A stretch of DNA of 64,000 nucleotides from Streptomyces sp. NBC_00659 (GTDB lineage: Bacteria; Actinomycetota; Actinomycetes; Streptomycetales; Streptomycetaceae): NCBI RefSeq assembly GCF_036226925.1, contig NZ_CP109031.1, forward strand, positions 434,001 to 498,000, written 5' to 3'. Under the pieces are notes generated by a model, which searched no databases, was not told where the DNA came from, and was given only the letters and a program-made list of their open reading frames with translations. Position 1 is the stretch's first letter, and each line of letters begins with the position of its first letter. Positions 37,896 to 47,410 of the stretch are shown one piece after another. A program made the position numbers and the translations under genes.

Positions 37896-39791
37896 CTAGC
37901 ACCGCTCTCCCGACGCGGCTGCCTGCTCGCGCGCGAACAGCAGGGTCAGCCAGGGCAGTTCGTAGCACACCGTCTCCGGGGCCGCGGCCGTGTGCGCGGT
38001 CACCTCGGGCAGGGACGGCGGTGGCAGGACGCCGACGTCGATCAGTTCCTCCAGGGAGCGCTGCGCGTCCCGTCCGGCCTTGCCCAGGACGCGGGCGGCG
38101 GAGGGGAGGGTGAAGGAGACGTCCGGCAGTGCGGCCAGCGCGTGGAGGGAGTCACGGGCGGGAGCGGGCAGCCGGGCCCAGGCCCCGGCGAGACGCGCGC
38201 GGACCCCGAGGCCGCCGGACGCCAGTTCGTCCAGCGCCTCCAGAGGATGTTCGAGGCGGTCCGCGTACTGGCCGAGCGGCATGTGGCGCAGCACGGACAG
38301 GCGGTTTCCGGCCGCTCGCAGAGCGAACGGGAGGAATCCCGTGGCCGCGACGATACGTTCTGCCGCCGCGCGCTCGGCGGCCAGCCGGGGCCGCCCGACG
38401 ATTCCTCCGAGCAGGTCCTGTGCCTCCTCGGGGGACAGCGGCGGGAGTTCCACCCGGTGCGCGCACTCCAGACAGGGCAACCGGCCGCGGGAGGTGACCA
38501 GGGCTGCGGCGCTGCCCGACGGCGGCAGCAGCGGGCCGAGGGCGGTGGCGTCGGGTGCGTCGTCCAGGAGCAGCAGGATCCGGCGCCCGGACAGCCAGGC
38601 GCGCCAGACGGTGGCGGCCTCCTCCCGGTCGGCGGGCAGCCGCTCGGTACAGCCGAGGGATCGGGCCAGCTCCGCCAGTACCGACGCCCAGGGGCGCGTC
38701 GAACCGTCCTCGGCGCAGAGCCGGGTGGCGACCATGCCGTCGGGGTAGTGCGCGGCGAGGCTGTGCGCGACGTGTACGGCGAAGGCCGACTTGCCGACGC
38801 CGACCGCGCCGGTGACGAGGACCGGGGGGCCGCCCTCGGTCTCCAACTGGGCCCGGACGGCCTCCAGTTCCCCGGTGCGCCCGGTGAAGTCGGCGAGGTC
38901 CGGCGGGAGCAGCAGCCGTGATCCGGTGGGGCCGCCGCGCGGTCGGGAGGGGGCCATGTCGTCCAGCAGGGAGCGGTAGGCGCCGTGGAGCGCCGCACCG
39001 GGCTCCAGGCCCAGTTCCCGGGACAGCCGTTGACGGCAGTCGTCGTAGGCGGCCAGCGCCTCCGTTCTGCGGCCCACCTGGTTCAGCGCGGTGAGCTGGG
39101 CGGCGCGCAGCCGCTCCCGCAGCGGGTGGCGGCTCACCATCTCGTCCACGGTGTCCGCGACCGGGCCCGGGTCCCCTATCTCCAGCTGCGCTTCCGCCCA
39201 GGCCTCGTAGACGGCCAGTCGCCGGGCGTGCCGGCGTTCGACGGCGGCGCGCAGCACGTCGGCACGGGGGGCCAGGTCACTGAAGGGGTCGTGCCGCCAG
39301 AGGTCCAGCGCCTGGCGGTACGTACGGGCCGCGTGACTCGGCGCGCCCGCGCGCGCCTCGGTGTCGCCGCGCCGGGCGAGTTCGTCGAAGCGCAGGGTGT
39401 CGCATTCGTCCGCGGTGAGGTGCAGTACGTAGCCGCCGGGACCGTGGCTCAGCCGGCCCAGGTCGTCGGGGTCGAGCACGCGGCGCAGGACCGACACGTA
39501 CGCCTGAAGGTTCTTGCGGGCCGTACGGGGCGGGTCGTCCGGCCAGAGGGCATCGGTCAGTTCCTCCACCGACACCGGCGTGTTGGGGCGCGTGAGCAGA
39601 ACCGCCAGGACGAGGCGCTGCTTCATCGGTCCGAGCGCGAGCGGCAGGCCGCCGCGGGAGGCCCGGAGCGGACCGAGGAGGGTCAGCCGTAAGGGGGCGG
39701 CGGCGGTTTCGCCGCCGACTTCAGCGGCCGGCTCTCGCGGAATTCCGGGAGCGGACGCCATGCCGCGGCTTTCCGTGAGCGCTTCGGCCAT
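37896..39791 (-). CDS. SARP-family regulator with BTAD and NB-ARC ATPase domains (AfsR-like)
   Basis: 631 residues. An OmpR-like winged helix (LRLTLLGPLRASRGGLPLAL; LVLAVLLTRPNTPVSVEELT DALWPDDPP) is followed by the BTAD domain (RYDEL-type FDELARRGD to about 275). Then comes an NB-ARC ATPase with Walker A VTGAVGVGKSAFAVHV and Walker B RILLLLDDAPDA. The TPR tail of AfsR is missing. ATG 39789-39791 with GAGGGGG. It is divergent from the radical SAM operon (locus A), which is the obvious target. The 408-base gap holds repeated GGAATTC heptamers that could be its binding sites. Confidence 0.87.
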   Translation of the reverse strand: MAEALTESRGMASAPGIPREPAAEVGGETAAAPLRLTLLGPLRASRGGLPLALGPMKQRLVLAVLLTRPNTPVSVEELTDALWPDDPPRTARKNLQAYVSVLRRVLDPDDLGRLSHGPGGYVLHLTADECDTLRFDELARRGDTEARAGAPSHAARTYRQALDLWRHDPFSDLAPRADVLRAAVERRHARRLAVYEAWAEAQLEIGDPGPVADTVDEMVSRHPLRERLRAAQLTALNQVGRRTEALAAYDDCRQRLSRELGLEPGAALHGAYRSLLDDMAPSRPRGGPTGSRLLLPPDLADFTGRTGELEAVRAQLETEGGPPVLVTGAVGVGKSAFAVHVAHSLAAHYPDGMVATRLCAEDGSTRPWASVLAELARSLGCTERLPADREEAATVWRAWLSGRRILLLLDDAPDATALGPLLPPSGSAAALVTSRGRLPCLECAHRVELPPLSPEEAQDLLGGIVGRPRLAAERAAAERIVAATGFLPFALRAAGNRLSVLRHMPLGQYADRLEHPLEALDELASGGLGVRARLAGAWARLPAPARDSLHALAALPDVSFTLPSAARVLGKAGRDAQRSLEELIDVGVLPPPSLPEVTAHTAAAPETVCYELPWLTLLFAREQAAASGERC

Positions 39792-39845
39792 CTGCCCCCT
39801 CAGCCCCTTCCCCAGCCGGTGTCGTCGGAGGTCTGACAGAGGAAG

Positions 39846-39935
39846 GGAATTCTGTGCACGAAAGCCTCCGAGGAGCGGCAGGGGATGGGGGAATCCGCGA
39901 GGAGCCGTGAACCCTTCGGGAATTCGGTGGAATTC
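39846..39935. promoter_or_regulatory. Repeated GGAATTC heptamers in the SARP/radical SAM intergenic region
   Basis: GGAATTC occurs at 39846-39852, 39919-39925 and 39929-39935; the last two are direct repeats ten bases apart. SARPs bind heptameric direct repeats at about 11-bp spacing, so this is a candidate binding region, though the spacing is one base short. The remainder of 39792-40199 shows no gene. Confidence 0.3.
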
Positions 39936-40199
39936 CTTCGGCCTTCACAGGATGCGCACGGGCCGGTTCCGGGGCCATGGACTCGAGGATGGCTCAAGGT
40001 GCATGCAGCAACACACCCGCCGGGATAAAGACCGAACAAGCGTACAAATCTGTGCGTATCAACCAGCCGTGCCGCGGTCCGTCCCCACGGCCGGTCCGCC
40101 CCGCGCCGCGTACCGGCTCCGAACCGTCCGCCAACCACGACCGAACCGGTGCCCCGCACGCTGAGCCCGCACGTCCCGGTGGCCTACGGAGGTGACGAG

Positions 40200-41267
40200 A
40201 TGCGGCTGGCCGAGATCATCGAGCTACGTCCGGTGCCGGCGGCCGGGGTCCTCGCCACCCTCACCAGGCGCTGCCCGCTGAGCTGTGCCCACTGCTCCAC
40301 CTCGTCGGGGCCGCGCGGCGAGGACACCCCGGCCGAGGCACTGCGCCGCTTCGTCGGCGGCTTCGCCCCCGGCGACCGTCCGGAGGTCCTCATGCTCACG
40401 GGGGGCGAGCCGCTGCTGCGGCCCGCGCTCGTGGCGGACCTCGCGGCGCTCGCGGCGGCGGCCGGAACGCGTACGTCGGTACTGAGCGGCATGTTCTTCG
40501 CCGCCGACGGCCGGGTCCCTGCCCGCATCCTGCGCGCCCTGCGGCACGTCGCCCACTTCTCGGCGAGCATCGACGTGTTCCACGAACGTGAAGTACCGCG
40601 CGCCGCGGTCTTTCGCGCGATGCACCGCATCAGGGAAAGCGGAATCGACGTGAGTTTCCACGTGGCGGGAACACCGGCGGACGACGCCTATCTCGCGGAC
40701 ATCACCGCGTCCATTCGTACAGAATTCCACGACCAGGCGGCCGTCCTGGTCAATCACATCCGGCCGGTGGGCCGGGCGGCGGGCTGGGCGTCCGCACGAA
40801 CCGTCCGGTTCCGGGGCGCCGCGGAGGAGAGTTCCTCCGAGTCGCCCCCGGCGCCGTGCGCGATGGCCGCCTGGCCGACCGTGGCCTTCGACGGCACCGT
40901 CGCGGCCTGCTGCAACCAGCGTGTGGTGGACGCCCGACCCGTCCCGGAACACCTGCGCCTGGGGCACATCGCGCAGGACGACTGGGCCACGATACGGCGC
41001 CGCTGCCAGGCCTCTCCCGTGCTGCGCACCATCCGTACCGCCGGAGTCGGATCGTGCGCGGACTGCCGGAGCCTGGCCCGGCGGCCCGCGGCCCTGGACG
41101 CGGCCGAACGGTCCGGTTCGCGCCCCGCGGCCGGGGCCATGGACGCGCTCGGCGCCCGGCTCCAGCACGACGCGGGGGCCGCCTCACTACTGCGACGGTA
41201 CGGAAGCGACCGGTACGCACCGCTCGTGCTGCTCGGCGGTCCCGGGGACGAGGAGGTGTCCGGGTGA
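40200..41267 (+). CDS. Radical SAM enzyme, peptide-modifying type (locus A)
   Basis: 355 residues. [4Fe-4S] motif CPLSCAHC (Cys 25, 29, 32), GGEPLL SAM-binding motif in LMLTGGEPLLRPALV, then a TIM-barrel core. A C-terminal region holds further Cys (APCAMAAWPTVAFDGTVAAC C, GSCADC), a SPASM/twitch-like site for an auxiliary cluster. First gene of six that overlap end to start; the third encodes a 69-residue peptide that is the likely substrate. The start is ATG 40200 with ACGGAGG; an upstream ATG at 40149 lacks a ribosome site. A C-C or C-S crosslink is a plausible product (inference). Confidence 0.85.
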   Translation: MRLAEIIELRPVPAAGVLATLTRRCPLSCAHCSTSSGPRGEDTPAEALRRFVGGFAPGDRPEVLMLTGGEPLLRPALVADLAALAAAAGTRTSVLSGMFFAADGRVPARILRALRHVAHFSASIDVFHEREVPRAAVFRAMHRIRESGIDVSFHVAGTPADDAYLADITASIRTEFHDQAAVLVNHIRPVGRAAGWASARTVRFRGAAEESSSESPPAPCAMAAWPTVAFDGTVAACCNQRVVDARPVPEHLRLGHIAQDDWATIRRRCQASPVLRTIRTAGVGSCADCRSLARRPAALDAAERSGSRPAAGAMDALGARLQHDAGAASLLRRYGSDRYAPLVLLGGPGDEEVSG

Positions 41268-41956
41268 GCCCGTCGGCCGTCGCGAGCCTGCGACTCGAAC
41301 TGTCCCTCGTACGGCCCGTGTTGTGGACCGCCACCGCGCGCATGTGGCGGTCCGACTCCGGGCTCCCCGGCCGCTATCGGCGCTACCTGTGCGCCATGCA
41401 CCAGGTGATCCGTGCCTCCGTTCCGCTCATGGAGCGGGCCGCCACCCGGTGCGAGGCCCTGCCGCGGGACCCGGTGGCACGCCCCCTCGCGCGGTACCTG
41501 CGGGCGCACGCCGAGGAGGAACGCGGCCACGACGACTGGCTGCTCACCGACGCCGCGGCGGCCGGGACGCCGTCGGAGGAGCTGACCGGCACAGTGCCTC
41601 CGGCCCATGTGGCCGCCCTGGTGGGGGCCCAGTACTACTGGATCGAGCACAGTCATCCGGTGGCCCTGCTCGGCTACATCGCGGTACTGGAGGCCAACGC
41701 GCCCGCTCCCGGCCTGGCCGGCCGGCTGGCCCGCGAGACCGGGCTTCCGCCGGCCGCCTTCGAGACCGTACGCCTCCACGCGGACCTCGACGACGGACAC
41801 AGCGCCGACCTGGACCGGCTGATCGAGCGGCTGCCGCTGGACGCCGCACAGCGTTCCCTGGTCGCCGTCAGCGCGCTGCACACGGTCGCCTCCCTCGCCG
41901 AGCTGTTCGACCGCATCACCGCGGCACCAACCGAATGGGAGAGCACCGATGACTGA
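41264..41956 (+). CDS. Heme-oxygenase-fold iron-containing redox enzyme (HDO-like, locus A)
   Basis: 230 residues, all-helical. Motifs HAEEERGHDDWLL near residue 88 and HADLDDGHSADLD near 175, plus Glu in IAVLEANAPA. The pattern of paired ExxxH/HxxxE helices matches the heme-oxygenase-like diiron oxidases (TENA/CADD/PqqC relatives), which oxidise or cleave peptide-bound or free substrates with O2. The GTG start overlaps the radical SAM stop (GTGA), so they are coupled. It likely acts on the same peptide after or before the radical SAM step. Confidence 0.78.
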   Translation: MSPSAVASLRLELSLVRPVLWTATARMWRSDSGLPGRYRRYLCAMHQVIRASVPLMERAATRCEALPRDPVARPLARYLRAHAEEERGHDDWLLTDAAAAGTPSEELTGTVPPAHVAALVGAQYYWIEHSHPVALLGYIAVLEANAPAPGLAGRLARETGLPPAAFETVRLHADLDDGHSADLDRLIERLPLDAAQRSLVAVSALHTVASLAELFDRITAAPTEWESTDD

Positions 41957-42158
41957 CCCCGCACCCGATCGCGACCGCCTCCGCGCGCTGGAGGACGCCG
42001 GGTTCCCCCTGCACAGCCTCTCCCCCGAGCAGCGAGAGGTGCTCCAGGACCTCAGCGCACAGGAGCTGACCCTGTTGCTGGGCCTGAAGGAGCGACTGGA
42101 CGCGGCCGAGCCGGAGGTGCAGGCGCACAGCGAGATCGCCGGCGGAGCGCTGTTCTGA
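41949..42158 (+). CDS. Candidate RiPP precursor peptide (locus A)
   Basis: 69 residues. Leader-like, acidic and helical: LRALEDAGFPLHSLSPEQRE, VLQDLSAQELTLLLGLKERL, then EPEVQAHSEIAGGALF. The pattern 'L..AG.P...LSPEQREVLQ.LS..E...L...K.RL' with an EVxxH motif before a short Gly/aromatic tail resembles small Streptomyces peptides that databases place in 'aroma-sacti' radical SAM clusters (from memory). Its core would be the last 8-9 residues, SEIAGGALF, with a single Phe. The gene overlaps the oxidase by eight bases and the next gene by one. Confidence 0.75.
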   Translation: MTDPAPDRDRLRALEDAGFPLHSLSPEQREVLQDLSAQELTLLLGLKERLDAAEPEVQAHSEIAGGALF

Positions 42159-45100
42159 TGACGGGCGCGATGACCGGCGCCGCGCGCGTGAAGTGCCCGC
42201 GCTGTCCCGAACCCCCACCGGACGGCGCGGCGTTCTGCCCCCGGTGCGGAACCGCGTGCGTGCCCGCGGGCGACGCCGCCGCGGCCGAGGAGCGCCGCGT
42301 GGTGACGGTGCTCTTCTGCGACCTCGTCGGATCCACTGCCCTGTCCGGGCGGCTCGACCCCGAGACCCTGCGCACGGTCACTCTCCGGTACTTCGCGCTG
42401 ATGCGGGCACGGATCGAGGAGCACGGCGGCACGGTGGAGAAGTTCATCGGCGACGCGGTGATGGCGGTGTTCGGGGTGCCCGTGCGCCACGAGGACGACG
42501 CCCACCGGGCGCTCGCAGCGGCGCGCGGCATGGTCACCGGACTCGACGGGCTCAACGCCGAGCTGGAGCGCGAGCACGGCGTGCGGCTCGCCGTGCGCAT
42601 CGGTGTGAACACCGGTGAGGTCGTCGTGAGCGTCGATCCCGCCGCCCGGCAGGCCCTCGTCTCCGGCGAGGTCGTCAACATCGGGGCCCGGCTCGAACAG
42701 CACGCCGGCGCGGGGGACATCCTGATCGGCCCCGCCACGCTCGACGCCGCCGGTCCCTCGGCGGTCACCGAATCCGCGGGATCGCTGTCCCTCAAGGGCG
42801 TCGGAGTCCCCGTCCCGGCCCACCGCCTGGTCGCACTCCACGAGGACGACCCGGAGCGGGTACGCCGGTTCGACACCCCCTTCATCGGACGTGAGCAGGA
42901 ACTGGCCGAACTGCGCCTGCTGTCGCGCAAGCTGGAGACGGACCCGCGTTCGCACCTGGTGACCGTCTATGGCGAGGCGGGCCTCGGCAAGACGCGCCTG
43001 CTGCGCGAGTGGCTGCGGGACGGCCCGGCGTACGGCGAGGGCCGATGCCGGCCCTACGGCGAGTCCGGCTCCCTGTCACCGCTCGCCGAAGCGGTGCGCC
43101 AGGTGCTCGCCGCCGTCGGCGAGGACACGGCCCTCGCCGCGCTGCCGGCCCCCGAGCGGGCGGAGGCGGAACAGGCGCTGCGCCTGCTGCGGACCGGTCT
43201 GCTCGCGGACGGCACGCCCAGCCCTTCGGCGGACGACACCCTCATGGCCCTGGCCTGCCTCCTGGACGCGCTGTCCCGTGAGCGGCCCGTGGTGCTGGTG
43301 CTGGACGACTGCCACTGGGCGTCCGGGCCGCTGCTCGACCTGGCGGACCGGCTGCTGGACGAACTCGACCGCTCCCCCGTGGCCCTGGTCTGCGTCGCGC
43401 GTCCCGAGCTCCTGGAGACCCGTCCCGGCTGGGGCAGCGGGCGGATGCGGTCCGCGTCGCTGCTGCTCACACCGCTCACCCGGGAGGAGGCCGCCGCACT
43501 CGCCGGGGAGCTGGTCGAGGTGGCGGCCCACCGGCAGGACGTGCTGGAGGGCGCGCTCGACCGCGCCGAGGGCAATCCGCTGTACCTGGAACATCTGACG
43601 GCGATGGCCGCCGAGGGCGACGACCTGCCGCTGACCGTGCACGCCCTGCTCGGGGCCCGCATCGACGCGCTGCCGCCCGAGGAGCGGACGCTGCTGCAGG
43701 TGGCCGCCGTCCTGGGAAGGGAGTTCCAGCGCGCCGACCTGACCGAACTGGCCACCGTCGAGGAGCCCGGAGACCCGGCGGAGTCCCCCGGCGGCCTGCT
43801 GCGCGGCCTCGTGCGACGGCGGCTCATCGAGGCCGGCGGCCGCGCCCGGTCCACCGGCTCCGTACTCCGGTTCGGCAGCGCGCTGGTGCAGGAGACCGCG
43901 TACCGCGGGATGGCCAAGAAGGTACGTGCCCGGCGCCACGAGCACGCCGCCCGGGTCCTCGTCCGCCACGAAGCGGGCGACGCCGCCGTCGGCTCCCATC
44001 TGGCCCGCGCCCACCGTCTGCTCAGCGAACTGGGCATCCACGACGGCGACACCGACGCGTTGCGGACTCGCGCCGCCGCCCTGCTCACCCGGGCCGGTGC
44101 GGCCGCCCTGGCGCGTTCCGACCTGCCGTGGGCCGACGACCTGCTCACCCAGGCCCTGGACCTGGCCGCTCCCGGCGAGCCCGTCGCCCGCGCGGCCGCC
44201 CGCCGGCTCGGCGAGACGAAGGCCGCCCGCGGTGAGCCCGAGCGCGGCCGGGAACTGCTGGCGGACGCGCTCGACGCGGCGGACCGGGCCGGGGATCCGC
44301 TGGACGCCGCCCATGCCCGGCTCGCGCTGACCGCGCTCGACCCCCGGCACGGTTCCGCGGCCGAGGTGGCGCAGGCCGCCCTCCCGCTGTTCGACCGGGC
44401 GGGCGACGACCAGGGCATCGCCCGTGCCTGTGTCCGTATCGCCCAGGACCGTCAGCGGCGCGGACTGCACGCCGAGGCCGAGGAATTGCTCCACCGGGCC
44501 CTGGAGCACGCCGACCGTGCCGACGCCGAACCCGAACGGGCACTGGCGCTCGGCGCGGTCGGCATCTCCCTGTGGCGTGGACCCACCCCGGTCGCGCTTG
44601 CCGTCGGGCGCTGCGAGGAACTGCTGTCGGCCCACGGCGCCGGCCGACCGACCGTGCGCGCCACGCTGGGCTGCCCGCTCGCCGTGCTCCTGGCGCTGCA
44701 GGGCCGGCACGAGGAGGCACACGAGCGGCTGGCCGAGGCGGCGCGACTGGCGCGCGGTCTCGGTTACGCGGAGAGCGCGTTGTTCATCCCGCTGTTCGCC
44801 GCGGAGGTCGAGGTCCTGAGCGGTACACCGGCCCGTGGTCTGGCCCTGCTGGAGGAGGCGGAACGCGCGGGCCGCGAACTCGGCGCCACGGGCGCCCTGC
44901 CGGGCATCGCCCGGGAGCGGGCGCGGATCCTGCTGGACCGGGGAGAGCCGGCGCAGGCACTGGCTCTGCCGGACCCCGAGCGGTCCGCGCTGCCCCCGGC
45001 CGAGTCCGCCGACGCGTACGGACTGCGGGCCCGTGCTCTGGCGCTCGCCGGTGAGCCGGACCTGGCGCGTGTCTGCGCGGGCCGGGCCGTCGCCGCGGCG

Positions 45101-45334
45101 GGTGAGACGGACTCCCCGGTCGTACGGGGCACCGCGGCCCTCGACCTCGCTCACACGCTGCGCGCACTCGGCCTGGCCGCGGACGCGGCGCGGGAAGCGC
45201 ACACGGCACGGGGGCACTTCGCCGCCAAGGGGCACCGGCCGGGCACGGACGGCGCGTCCGTGTTCGCCGACGAGACGACGGCCACGGTCCGGGGCGCGGA
45301 ACGCCCGGCCGGACGGGAAGGCAGGACCGGATGA
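42158..45334 (+). CDS. Zinc ribbon-cyclase domain-ATPase-TPR regulatory protein (locus A)
   Basis: 1058 residues. A zinc ribbon (CPRCPEPPPDGAAFCPRCG, residues about 13-31) precedes a class III nucleotide cyclase domain (VVTVLFCDLVGSTALSGRLD, FIGDAVMAVFGVP). An AAA/STAND ATPase follows (Walker A YGEAGLGKTRLLREW, Walker B VVLVLDDCHWASG), then about 400 residues of TPR-like helices. No DNA-binding HTH is present, unlike LAL regulators. Such cyclase-STAND proteins are signal-transducing ATPases; the cyclase metal Asp residues (CDLVGS, GDAVM) are kept, so cAMP production is possible. The ATG overlaps the peptide stop (TGATG). Confidence 0.85.
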   Translation: MTGAMTGAARVKCPRCPEPPPDGAAFCPRCGTACVPAGDAAAAEERRVVTVLFCDLVGSTALSGRLDPETLRTVTLRYFALMRARIEEHGGTVEKFIGDAVMAVFGVPVRHEDDAHRALAAARGMVTGLDGLNAELEREHGVRLAVRIGVNTGEVVVSVDPAARQALVSGEVVNIGARLEQHAGAGDILIGPATLDAAGPSAVTESAGSLSLKGVGVPVPAHRLVALHEDDPERVRRFDTPFIGREQELAELRLLSRKLETDPRSHLVTVYGEAGLGKTRLLREWLRDGPAYGEGRCRPYGESGSLSPLAEAVRQVLAAVGEDTALAALPAPERAEAEQALRLLRTGLLADGTPSPSADDTLMALACLLDALSRERPVVLVLDDCHWASGPLLDLADRLLDELDRSPVALVCVARPELLETRPGWGSGRMRSASLLLTPLTREEAAALAGELVEVAAHRQDVLEGALDRAEGNPLYLEHLTAMAAEGDDLPLTVHALLGARIDALPPEERTLLQVAAVLGREFQRADLTELATVEEPGDPAESPGGLLRGLVRRRLIEAGGRARSTGSVLRFGSALVQETAYRGMAKKVRARRHEHAARVLVRHEAGDAAVGSHLARAHRLLSELGIHDGDTDALRTRAAALLTRAGAAALARSDLPWADDLLTQALDLAAPGEPVARAAARRLGETKAARGEPERGRELLADALDAADRAGDPLDAAHARLALTALDPRHGSAAEVAQAALPLFDRAGDDQGIARACVRIAQDRQRRGLHAEAEELLHRALEHADRADAEPERALALGAVGISLWRGPTPVALAVGRCEELLSAHGAGRPTVRATLGCPLAVLLALQGRHEEAHERLAEAARLARGLGYAESALFIPLFAAEVEVLSGTPARGLALLEEAERAGRELGATGALPGIARERARILLDRGEPAQALALPDPERSALPPAESADAYGLRARALALAGEPDLARVCAGRAVAAAGETDSPVVRGTAALDLAHTLRALGLAADAAREAHTARGHFAAKGHRPGTDGASVFADETTATVRGAERPAGREGRTG

Positions 45335-46191
45335 CCACAGGAACGGCGGGAGGGCTCACCTGGAGCCTGCGTGACCGCTCCCCCGAGGACCTCACGATGC
45401 TCGCCGACACGGTGCCGGATCTGCCCGCCGATCCCTCGGCGTGGTCGGACGGCGCCGGGGTGCGGGTGTGCGTGGTCGACACCGGGGTGGAGTGCGGCCA
45501 TCCCTCGGTCGGCGCTGTCCAGGGCTCGTACGAGGTGTCGTCCGCCCCCGACGGCACCCTGCGCGTCGTCGACAGCGGCCCGCTGCCCGACGGCGCCGGC
45601 GACGGCTGCGGGCACGGAACGGCGTGCGCCGGCATCGTCCGGCGCGTGGCACCGGGCTGTGAGCTGTACAGCGTGCGGGTGCTGGGCGAGGGCTTCACCG
45701 GCACGGGCGAAGCCCTGCTCACCGGGTTGCGGTGGGCCGTCGACCAGGGTTTCGACGTGGTCAACCTCAGTCTGTCCACGACCCGTCCGAAGTTCCTCGA
45801 AACGCTGCGGGCCCTGGCCGACCAGGCGTTCTTCACCGGGACCACGCTCGTGGCGTCCGCCCACAACACGCCGGTGGAGAGCTTCCCCTGGCGGTTCTCG
45901 TCCGTCATCTCGGTCGGTACGCACCGCGAGGACGACTCCGGGCTCTTCCTCTACAACCCGGCGCCACCCGTCGAGTTCTTCGCACCGGGCCAGAACGTGC
46001 AGGTGGCCTGGACGGGCGGCAAGACCATCCGCACCACGGGCAACAGCTTCGCCACCCCCTTCATCAGCGGGATGTGCGCACGCCTGCTCGGCACGCACCC
46101 GAAGCTGACACCGTTCCAGATCAAACACGCGCTCTACCTCTCCGCCGCGAACGTGCGCATCGGCGAACCAGGAACCCGAGGTGAATCATGA
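45331..46191 (+). CDS. S8 (subtilisin-like) serine peptidase, cytosolic (locus A)
   Basis: 286 residues. Catalytic Asp in VCVVDTGVECGHP, His in GCGHGTACAGIVRRVA and Ser in TTGNSFATPFISGM; the oxyanion Asn is probably in VASAHNTPVE. No signal peptide or propeptide, so it is intracellular. This fits release of a leader peptide from the modified 69-residue precursor, or processing of the peptide during export. ATG overlaps the upstream stop by four bases (ATGA). Confidence 0.85.
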   Translation: MTTGTAGGLTWSLRDRSPEDLTMLADTVPDLPADPSAWSDGAGVRVCVVDTGVECGHPSVGAVQGSYEVSSAPDGTLRVVDSGPLPDGAGDGCGHGTACAGIVRRVAPGCELYSVRVLGEGFTGTGEALLTGLRWAVDQGFDVVNLSLSTTRPKFLETLRALADQAFFTGTTLVASAHNTPVESFPWRFSSVISVGTHREDDSGLFLYNPAPPVEFFAPGQNVQVAWTGGKTIRTTGNSFATPFISGMCARLLGTHPKLTPFQIKHALYLSAANVRIGEPGTRGES

Positions 46192-46799
46192 GCCAGTCCC
46201 CCGGCCTCGTCCCCGCCCCAGGCGTGGACCCCGCGACAGGCGCCGGCAGCGCGGAGCACGATCTGCTGCAGTCCGTCGTCGACACCGCGCGGGCCATCTT
46301 CGGCGCCGCGGCCAGCTCCGTCCTGCTGCACGACCGGGAGACCGACGAGCTGGTCTTCCAGGCCGTGGCCGGGGAGGGAGAGGACTCCCTCGTGGGCTCG
46401 AGGTTCCCCGCAGGGCGGGGCCTTGCGGGCTGGGTGCTCGTCTCGGGTGAACCCATGATCGCGGACGACCTCCGGGAACAGAGCATGTTCGCCGAGGATG
46501 TCGCGAAGTCGACCGGGTACGTGCCGGACGCGCTGATGGCGGCGCCGCTCGCCCATCGCGACCGGGTGCTCGGTGTCCTCGAAGTTCTCGACCCCGCCGA
46601 ACAGTCCCGTTCCAGCCTCTCCGAACTCGACCTCCTGGCCCTCTTCGCCCGTCAGGCCGCGGCGGCGCTCGCGGTCATCGCCGACCGGCGCCACGAGGAG
46701 ACACCGTCGGCGGTACGGGCGCGGGGCCTGGAACTGGTCGCGGCGCTGCGGGACGTACTGCTCGAAGGAGTGCCGCCGCAGGGGTCGCACGAGGGGTGA
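46188..46799 (+). CDS. GAF-domain protein (locus A)
   Basis: 203 residues. GAF signature: SSVLLHDRETDELVFQAVAG, GRGLAGWVLVSGEPMIADDL, then APLAHRDRVLGVLEVLDP. The N-terminal 20 residues are low in complexity; no output domain follows, so it probably senses a small ligand and acts through a partner, such as the cyclase-ATPase. The ATG overlaps the S8 stop by four bases. Last gene of the unit. Confidence 0.82.
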   Translation: MSQSPGLVPAPGVDPATGAGSAEHDLLQSVVDTARAIFGAAASSVLLHDRETDELVFQAVAGEGEDSLVGSRFPAGRGLAGWVLVSGEPMIADDLREQSMFAEDVAKSTGYVPDALMAAPLAHRDRVLGVLEVLDPAEQSRSSLSELDLLALFARQAAAALAVIADRRHEETPSAVRARGLELVAALRDVLLEGVPPQGSHEG

Positions 46800-47016
46800 G
46801 GCCCCGGGCTGCCGCAGGTGTCGAACAACCTTGGCCTCCCCTCCCGTGGGAGTGAACGGCGTCCCGCACGAGGGAACTTGCGGCCCGCCCCCTGACAGTC
46901 CGGGGGGTGCGGTGCCGCGCGGCCGTCGGACGTCGGGCCGACTCCGCACACCGGGCCCCTGGCGGTCGTCGATCCTCACCGATGTACGGCACGCCGATTG
47001 GCCACTCGCAACGCTG

Positions 47017-47300
47017 TCAGATCGCCCCCGCAGGTCCAGGGCGAGGACAGCCCGCCGTCTGCGCACACCACACCCGCGTGTCACCCATCGCGAACCGGAA
47101 GACCGTCGAGTCGCGCGCCGTGAAACCGAGCCGTTCATAGAGCCGATTCGCTGCCTCACTGTCCGGACGGGAGGTGAGATCCACAGTCCTCACTCCCGCT
47201 TCACGAGCCAACTCCAGAGCTCGCTGAGTGAGCAATTCCGCGATCCCCTGCCACCTTGCCCCGCTGTCGACGACTACATCCTCCACACGCGCCCGGAGTC
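47017..47300 (-). pseudogene. C-terminal remnant of a GNAT acetyltransferase
   Basis: The frame reads LRARVEDVVVDSGARWQGIA, LLTQRALELAREAGVRTVDL TSRPDSEAANRLYERLGF. This is the acetyl-CoA-binding half of a GNAT protein (VVVDxxxRGxGIG in intact members). About 60 N-terminal residues are missing; the upstream part of the frame is unrelated Arg/Pro-rich sequence. The Q/R-x-x-G-x-A loop is already degraded (RWQGIA). Non-functional. Confidence 0.55.
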
Positions 47301-47410
47301 CGGACGGCAGGGGTCGGCGCAGCAAGCGCCCGCGCGATTGACCTGGGCTGAGACCACAGCCGGTCGTCCCGGGCGGGCCGCCTTCCGCAGGGGTGCGGGC
47401 CCGCACCCGC

